Shown: one piece after another, positions 44,901 through 53,900 of the stretch
How positions within the stretch are numbered: the first letter of the stretch is position 1
Layout: every line of letters starts with the position of its first letter
Assembly: GCA_023391285.1 (NCBI GenBank)
Contig: JAEWBF010000039.1
Span: 233,768 to 297,767, forward strand
Length of the DNA stretch: 64,000 nt
Source: Verrucomicrobiota bacterium
GTDB taxonomy: Bacteria; Verrucomicrobiota; Verrucomicrobiia; Opitutales; Opitutaceae
Reading direction: 5' to 3'
Program-made: the position numbers and the translations under genes
The notes under the pieces: generated by a model
Database searches by the model: none
Seen by the model: the letters and a program-made list of their open reading frames with translations, nothing else
Told to the model about the DNA's origin: nothing

Positions 44901-47900
44901 ACGAACGCGTCGATGTTGCTGCCGGCGATCGTGAAGCCGCGGCCCGCACTGGGAATCGGCAACCCGTTGTCCAACGTGCCCGCCGCAAACGTCATCTTCT
45001 CGAATCCGACACTGCCGCGGAAGTAAACGAAGCGATAGATTGAGAGGAACGCTTCGCCCGCGAAAATGCCGAGGCGCTCGCCGGCTGCGAAGTCGATCTT
45101 CACGTCGTCGCCACCGGTCTTCACCGTAAGGCCGTCTTCGCCGAAGCTTTCCACGAAATCGAGGGCCTTGCCCGGGATCGTGCTCTGGTTGACCTCGATT
45201 CGGAAGTCCGACGCCGATAGTGCGAAAATCTCTTCGTCGAGACCGTAGAGTTTGACCAAGTCGGCCTGCACATTGACGGCCGTATACGTCGCCCCTCCCG
45301 CCTGAATCTGCACCATGCCGAAGTCGATTCCCTCGGCACCAAAGCCGTAGAGCTTGTCCTGTTGCTCGGCGAAGGTCTTCGACGGATCGATCGTGCCGTC
45401 GATGTAACCGACAAATGCATCGATGTTGCTGCCGCCGATTGTGAAGCCTCGGCCCGCGGCGGCGATCGGCAGACCGTTGTCCAAGGTGCCGGCCGTGTAA
45501 TTCGCTTTCTCGAAACCAACGCTGCCGCGGAAGTAAACGAAGCGGTAGATCGAAAGGAGCGCTTCGCCGGCGAAGATACCGAGGCGTTCGCCGGCCGTGA
45601 AATCGATCTGCACATCGTCACCGCCCGTGCGCACCGTCAGGCCGTTCGCCCCAAAGCTTTCGATGAAGTCGAGTCCCTTACCTGGCACGGTGCTTTGGTT
45701 GACTTCGATCCGGAAATCCGAGGCCGACAGCGCGAAGATCTCTTCGTCGATCCCGTAGAGTTTAACCAGGTCGGCCTGGACGTTGACTGCCGTGTAAGTC
45801 GCACCGCCGGCTTGGATCTGCACCATGCCGAAGTCGATGCCCTCGGCCCCGAAGCCATAGAGTTTGTCCGTTTGGTCAGCGAACGACTTCGTCCGATCGA
45901 TCGTGCCATCGACGTAACCGACGAACGCATCGATGTTGCTGCCGCCGATCGTGAAGCCCTGGCCCGCCGCTGCGATCGGCAGACCGTTGTCCAACGTGCC
46001 GGCCGCGTAAGTCGCCTTCTCGAATCCGACGCTGCCGCGGAAATAAACGAAGCGATAGATCGAGAGCAGCGCTTCGCCGGCGAAAATGCCGAGCCGGGGA
46101 CCGGCGCCAAAATCAATCACCACGTCGTCGCCGCCCGTGCGCACGGTGAGACCATCCGGCTCGCTGCCATTCGGGAAACTCGTTGCGAAATCGAGCGCCT
46201 TGTTGGGCAGCGTGCTCTGGTTGACCTCCACATTGAAGTCGGTCGCGGACAGCTGGAAAACTTCCGCATCGATGCCGTAAAGACGCACCGAGTCAGCGTG
46301 CGCCTTCAACGCCGTATAGGTCGCACCGCCGGCCTTGATTTGAACCATGCCGAAATCGACCCCCTGCACGCCGAAACCGTAGAGGTTGTCCTCTTGGTCT
46401 TCGAACGAGAGCGCCGAATCGATCGGCTCACTCGCATAGCCGACGAAAGCCGAGATGTTGCTGCCGCCGATTTTGAAGCCCTGGCCGGCGCCGACGATCG
46501 GCTGGCCATTGTCCAGCGTGTTGGCCGCAAACGTCGTCTTCTCGAATCCGATGCTGCCGCGCAGATAGATGAAGCGGTAAACGGAAAGCGTCGCCGTGCT
46601 CGCGAAAATGCCGAGGCGCTCGCCCGCTTCGAATGCAATCGAGACCGGATCGCCGCCCGTGCGAATCTCGAGGCCATCCTGACCGAAGCTCTCGACGAAA
46701 TCCAGCGCCTTGCCCGGTGTCGTGCTGTTGTTGACTTCGATCGTGAAGTCCTGCGCCGAGAGCTGGAAGATTTCCGGATCGATGCCGAACAGCGCAACGT
46801 CGTCGGCTTGCGCTCGGAACGCCGTGTAATTCGTCGCGCCCACCTTCACCTGGAGCAGGCCAAAATCGACGCCTTCCGCGCCGAAACCATACAAGTTCGC
46901 CGACTGCTCCGCGAACGTCTTGCTGCGATCGATACCACCGTCGGCATAGCCAACGAAGACGCGGATATTGCTGCCTCCGAAAGTAAAGCCCTGCCCTGCC
47001 CCCGCGAGATTCAGCGCGCCACCATCGTTCAAGGTGTTCGCCGCGAACGTCGCCCGCTCAAACGCAAAGCTGCCGGTCACAAAGACAAAGTCGGAAATTG
47101 CCAGCGTCGCAGAGGCGGCGGACACCCGCAGACGATCGCCACCTTCGAAATCGATCACAACGTCGTCGCCGCCCGTTTCGATCTTGAGTCCGTTTTCGTC
47201 GGCGAAGGTCGCCGCGAAATCGATCGTCGGGGCGTTGAGCACATTCACGCGATTGATCTCGAGTGCCACGCCGGTCGCGGAGAGTTCGAAGGTCGACGCA
47301 TCGAAGCCGTAAAGCGCGATCGAATCCGCCTCCGTCTTCAGCACCGTGTAGGTGCGTCCGCCTGCCTTGATCTGCAGCAGCGCGAAATCGAGACCTTCGA
47401 TGCCGAAGCCGTAGAGGTTCCCGCGCTGGTCGTAGAAGCTCTGGTCAGGATCGATGCCGCCGCTCGCATAACCCACGAAGCCCGAGATGTTCGATCCGGT
47501 GATCGCGAGCACGCCCGTCGTCGCAACGGTAGTATTATTAGAGAGCGTGAGCGTGTCGGCGGGCGACGACTTCTCGAACCCGAAGCGGCCGCGGAGGAAC
47601 ACGAAATCCGAAATCTGCAACTGCACCTGGGCCGAAGCGCGGGTCAGCTCGCCGCGTGAGCCGTCGATGTTCAGCGTGAATGTCTCGCCCGTGCCGGAGA
47701 GCACATCGAGCGTCGTATCCGAAAAATCGAGCACCGTCGTGTTCGCCGCTCCGCCGATGTGCGTGCCGCTGGCGCGATTGATTTCCGCTTTCAGATCGGT
47801 GACGGACACGCCGAACTCCGAAAGCCCGGAGATCGTGATTCCCGCCGCATTGGCCTGCAGCACCGTCCACTTCCGGTGATCGCCATTCGCCGTCGCGTTG

Positions 47901-50900
47901 GTGGGCGTGAAGAACCCAAGGCCGAAATCGAGATCGCTGACCGTGAAGCCAATCGCGTCGGCCGTCCCGCCGTTCACACCGATGAAGGCGTTCACGCCGC
48001 TGCCGCCGATCGACAACATGTCCGCGGAAAGCGTCGTGCTGTCTTCGTCCGCCAAGGTGACGTCGACGGCCTTCTTCTCGATGCCGATGTTACCCGAAAT
48101 CGCCACGAAGCCGAAGAGGTCGAGTTCCGCGCTGAGCGTCGCCCGCAGCTGCGCGCCATCCGCCGCGTCGAATTCTAGGTCAACAGATGTCGTCGTGCCG
48201 GTCGGAACCGAGAACGGAGCGTTGCTGAAATTGATGACGTTCGCCTCCGCCCCTGGGGCCAGGCCGAGTTGCTGGTTCACCTGAACCTCGATGTTCGACG
48301 CCGTCGCCGTCAACCCCTCGATCCCGTCGAAGCTCGCACTCGTCGCTGTGGCGGTAAGCGCAAACCAACGCGACGGAGTCGTGACCGCGTCGGCCGGAAT
48401 ACTGCTGAAAATCCCAAACCCGAACTCGACGCCCGTGAGACTGAAACCGATCGCGTCCGGCGTGCCGCGGTTCACGCCAACAAATCCATTCAGGCCAGTT
48501 CCTCCGACGGTGAGAACGCGAACATCGATCTCGTCGCCGTCCTCGAGCGTCACGCGATCGCTCGCCTGCCGGAAAGCCAGCCCACCGCTCACATGGAAGA
48601 AGCCGCCGACCGTAATCGCGATGTCACCGCTAACCTGCAGCAGTTGGCCGAGATCACCATCGAACGTGATCGTCTTCGACGTGCTCGGGCCGGTGAGAAC
48701 CGATACCGATGTCGTGGAATAATCGATCACCTTGCTATTGGCGACCGTCTCGCTCGGGGCACCCGAAACGCGGTTGAGTTGGAGTTCGACCGAGCTCGCC
48801 GAAAGTTCGAAATCCGAGAAGCCGACGAGCGACATGCTGCTCGCCGTGCCAAACACCGACGACCAGCGGTAACCCGCGTAAGCCGTTTCACTCGCGTCCG
48901 GTGAGAACAGGCCCAACGCGAATTCCACGTTCGCCAGCGAGAAGCCGGTCGCGCCGGCATTCGTGGCTGGGCCATTCACTCCCGCGAACACATCCACGCC
49001 CGTTCCGCCAATGCTGAGATAGCTACCCGTTACCTGATCGCCATCCGCCAGCGTGAGCGTTTTTTCAGTCTGCTCGATCGCCACCGTGCCGGTCACATGG
49101 AAGAAGTCCGCGACCACCAGGTTAACCTGGTCGATTGTCACGCGCAGCAGGCGTTGATCGAAGTCGATCAACGTGGTGTTGCCCGCACCGAGATTGATCG
49201 TCAGCCCGCCGCCCTCCATGCCCGAGAAGTCCGCCGCCGTGATGGCATTCGCCGGATCGCTCGCGCGGTTGATCTCCACCGTGATGTCGGTGGCGGTGAG
49301 CCTCAGCACATCGGAGAACCCAATCCACGACGCGGAGTCCGCGTGCGCTTTCAGCGCAAAGTAAGTAGCGGGATTCGCGACGCCCGTCTGACGCAATAGC
49401 GCCATGCCGACCGAAATGTTCCCGATCGCGATGCCATACACACCGTCGCCGGCAGGTTGATTCGGGTTCGCGATCTGGGCATCCGTCCAATACGGACCGC
49501 CGACACCCGCGAAAAGATACGCGTTCGAAAAACCGATCGTCGTGACGTCGAGCTCACGCGTCGATTCGTCTTCGAGAATCTCCGCCACGGGCTCGCCCTG
49601 CTCGAAGGCAAACGCACCGCGCACATAAATAAACTCCGACACCTGCAACAGCGCATCGTCGGCGCTTACTCGGAAGAGCGCGTGATCATAATCGAGCGTG
49701 ATCGGATCGCCGCCGGTCAACACGCTCAAGCCGCCGCCGGGCATCGCCGAGAAATCCAACACCGCCGGTGTCGCCTCTGGATTGTTGCGATCGCTCGCGC
49801 CGTTCAACTGAAGCGTCACGTCGGTGAGCGACAGCGCAAAGATGTCCTCCATTCCAACAAACCCCGCGCTGTCGGCTGTTGCGTGCAGCGCCGTGTAAGT
49901 GACTCCCGGGTTGGCTGCACGCGTCAACATCGCGAGCGCCGCATTCACCCCCCCCACCTGCATGCCCAACGCTCCATCCGCATCCGGCTCGTCGTCGCCG
50001 TCGATATCACCATCGCCGTCGCTATCGACCCAGTAAGGTCCGCCCAAGCCGGCAAACACATAGGCGTTCGACGTGCCGAAGGTCAGCGTCTGGAAAGTTT
50101 CGTTTCCGTTGCCCGCATCGAAGGTCACCGACTTCTTCTCCAGCCCAAACGAGCCGGCCAGGAACACGAAGTTGTGAAGATTGATCCGCAGATTTCCAGT
50201 CGCGCGCAGGAAGTCTCCGTCCGCCGCATCAAACGTCAGCGTGCGCGTCGTCGACGGTCGCGTCTCGATCGTCAACGCGTCGTCGGAAAAATCCACGACC
50301 GAGTCATCAATCGCAGCTTGGTTGATCGAAACCGTGAGACTATCCGCTTCGATGGTGACACCCGGAATGCCTTCGAAAGTCACCGTGTCCGCTTCCAGCT
50401 CCAGCGAGGTCCAGCGACGGGTCGGATCGGCTTGATCCGTCTGGATCGCCAGCGCGAGTTCGAGGCCTGACAGCGCGAAGCCTACGCGAGAGTTCGCATC
50501 GCCGGGCATACCGACGAACGCGCTACCGTTGTTCGCACCGATCAGCAGTTGAGTGACAGCGACCGTCGAACCGCCGACGTTCGCTTCGCCGGACTTCCGT
50601 GTGAACGCGAGTTCGGTCGAAGCCGTGACGAAACCGAAGAAGTTAACATCGGCCTGCAGCGAGCCGCGGAAGAGATCGCCATCCTCACCGTCGAAATCGA
50701 GCGACACGAGCGTCGCACCGCCGGTGGCCACATCAAAAGCGCCGCCGGAGAAATCCACCACGTTGGCCGCGACACCAGCGCCGAGCCCGAGCTGCGTATT
50801 GATCCCAACACTGATGTTCGTCGCTGACAACGTCAGGTCGTTGACTCCGGCGAACGTCGCCCCATCGGCCGTCGCCTTCAGCGAGAGCCAACGCGAAGCG

Positions 50901-53900
50901 GGCGCGGTTTCATCGGCGGGGATCGACGAGAAGATGGCGAGACCGAACTCAACGCCCGTCAGCGAAAACCCGGTTTGGTCCGCTGTGTTCGCATTGAGCC
51001 CCACAAACGCCTGGAGGTTGCTGCCGCCGATCACCATCGCGCGGGTCGCCATCGGTGTGCCATCCGCGAGCGTCACCTGCTCCGTCGCCTGGCGGAAGGC
51101 GAGCGCGCCGCTCACATGGAAGAATCCGCCTACCGTGATCGCGATCTCGCCGCCGACCTCGAGCAGTTCGCCGAGCTCACCCGCGAAATCGAATTCGATC
51201 GGCTCGCCGGTTGTCGCAACTTCGAAGGCGGCCGCGGAGTAATCGATGACGTAGTCGTTCGCATCGAGCTCCGGCGCGAGACCGCCGACCTTGTTGATAT
51301 TAATATAGAGCGAGCTTCCGGAGATACCGATGCTCGGAATGCCGTCGACCGACAGGCTCTCGACATCGGCTTTGAGCGTCGTCCATGTGACGCCAGCCAT
51401 CGCCGCATTCGTGGGATCGGCCGAGAACAGTCCCAAACCGAAATCGACGCCGGTCAACGAAACGCCCGTCGCGCCCGCCGTTCCGGCGTTCGCACCCGCA
51501 AAGGCGGAAAGTCCGCTGCCCGAAATCGTCAACAAGCTGCCGGTGACCGAGGTGCCGTTTTCCAACGTGAAGGTCTCGCTGGTCCGCTCGATGGTGATCC
51601 CGCCCGCGATCGCAACAAAGTTGGAAATGCCGAGTTCGGCGTTGGTGATCGAAACCCGCACGAGCGCTTCGTCGAAATCGATCACGATCGGATCGCCACC
51701 CGTCGCCACGGAGAGACCCGCGCCACCGTTCATGCGGCTGAAGTCGCCGGCTTCGATGTTGCCGTTCGGATCCTCGGCGTAGTTGACCTGAAGATCGATG
51801 CCGGTCGCGCGAACCGTCACCGGGCTGTTCGAAGCCACCCAGAGCGCGGTGTCCGCATGAACACTCAAAGCCACGTAGCGAATCGGCGTCGCCGCCCCGC
51901 TCTCTTCTAATAGAGCGAGCGCGAGATCCACCCCGCCAGCCGCCAGACCCGTCACGCCATTGCTGTCCGGCGTATCGTCACTGGTGATTTCGCCATCGCC
52001 GTCACTGTCGACCCAGTAGGGGCCCCCCGTGCCGGCAAACACGTGCACATTGCTGGCGCCGATCGTCAGAACGTCGAACGTGCGGAACGTAACGTTGTCG
52101 GCCAGCAGCTCAGTCGCCTGCGCCCCCTTTTCGATCGCGATGCTACCGCTCACCGAAATGAACTCCGAAACCGTGATCACGGCGTAACCCACGCTGACCC
52201 GCAGAACGTCGCCTTCGAAATCCAACACCACCGGATCTCCGCCGGTCGCGACCGTCACGCCGCCGCCCGTCATCGCGCTGAAGTCTCCGGCATCGACCGC
52301 GGCGCCGTTCGCATCGCGCGCCATGTTCACGGCGACGATGATGTCCTTGGCGGTGAGCGTGAGCGTGTCTTCCATCCCAACCCACGCCGCGCTGTCGGCT
52401 GTGACTTCGAGCGCAGTGTATTTCAACGGACTGGCGACACCCGTCTGATTGAGGAAAGCGAGACCGACCGTCACTCCGCCAAGTGCGAGACCGAGCGCGC
52501 CGTCTTCCGCCGGCTCGTCGAGATCCGTGACGCGACCATCGTTGTCGCTATCGATCCAATACGGGCCGCCAAACCCGGCGAACAGATACGCGTCCGACGA
52601 GCCGATCGTGAGCACATCGAACGTCCGCGTGCCGTCTTCCAGCGTTTCGGTCGTCGACGTGCCTTTTGAAAACGCAAATCCGCCGCGAACCGTCAGGAAC
52701 TCGGAAACGACCAGGCTCACGTCCGCGGCTTCGGCCCGGAGCAATGCGATATTATATTCTAGAGTGAAGTCCTCGCCGCCCGCCGAGATCGTCAGACCGC
52801 CCGTCAGCTTGCTGAAGTCGACCACCGGCGCATTCGCCGCAGCGCCCGAGACTCCGTTCGCCTCGGCCGTGAATCCACGCACGCCCATCTCGAAACCATC
52901 GAAGCCCACGAGTTCGGCCGACGCGCCGGACAGCGCCACACCATAATAGCGCACGGTCTTCGCCGCATCGGTCGGCGTCAGCAACGCAAGCGCGAGGTCG
53001 ATCTGGTCCACCGCGATGCCGGTCGCCTTCGCTGAATCCGCATCGTTCCAGTAAGGACCGTTCAAACCGACGAACCCGGTCACGTCATTCATCCCGAGCG
53101 TGAACAACGCGACGTTCTCGACCGTGTTGTCGGTCAGCGTAACATCCATCGTCCGGCCGAGCGTCAGCGACACGCTGCCGTTCACATAAATAAAGTCGGC
53201 AATCTGCAGTTCCGAATCGGAAGCCGAGATCTCGGTAATCGCCGTCGCGTAATCGAAACGCAAAGGCGTGGCGCCGACCGCGACGTCGTAGCCGCCGCCG
53301 GCATGTTGCGAAAAGTCGATCACCGGCACCGCGCCGCCGCCCGCGTCGCTGGAGCGGTTGAACGCAAATTCCGTCAAACCGAGCGAGAGCGTGAGCTCGG
53401 GTCCGAAGCCATTGAGGCTCGCGGAGCCGACCGACGCGTTGACCGCATAATAAGTGGTCGTGCCTTCCTTCAGCCAGATCAGCGCGGCATCGACACCGGT
53501 CGCGCTCACGCCGACACCCGAACCGGGGAGGCCAACCATGAACGAACCATTGTCGACGGTCAGCGTGAAGCCCGACACCGTCTTGGTGCCGCCGCCAGCG
53601 AGCGTGACGTTCAGGTTCGAAACCCGCGTAAACGCAAACGTGCCGGACAACTCCGCCAGACCACCGAGGCTGAGGTCGGCGCTGATCGAGATGTTCGACA
53701 GGCCGAAATAATCGAAACTCAGGAATTCGCCCAGCGCTTCAGCCGGAGCCGCGCCGAGTTGGTCGAAGCCAAATGCGTTCAACCCAAATGCGAACGCGCG
53801 CGTGATCAGTTGAATCTTGTCGGCGGATTGAACGATCTCGAGATACGTCGAACCGTCGCCGAAACCGATCAGGCCATCCGCATCCACGAACTTACCCGAG

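Larger units (their letters stand above)
39250..53760 (-). repeat. Array of about 27 diverged ~170-residue beta modules (family A)
   Basis: Each unit runs: a short FDF/IDF strand; a Val-rich sheet of the type LRVSVxxAxLxIxxFVxVxGSFAFEK; a TIGxSNVxAFVG core; a Gly-rich turn (often GPYW); ALGLAxxxVDFALxxL; and finally YTALKAxADSxxxVG...LSATDIxVEVN. I count about 27 cores by their FVG/FAG boxes, from about 53.5 kb down to 39.6 kb. Units near the ends are diverged and of variable length; those in the middle are nearly identical (separate entry). The strand-rich pattern and the conserved Gly/Asn turns suggest stacked beta domains. Confidence 0.85.
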
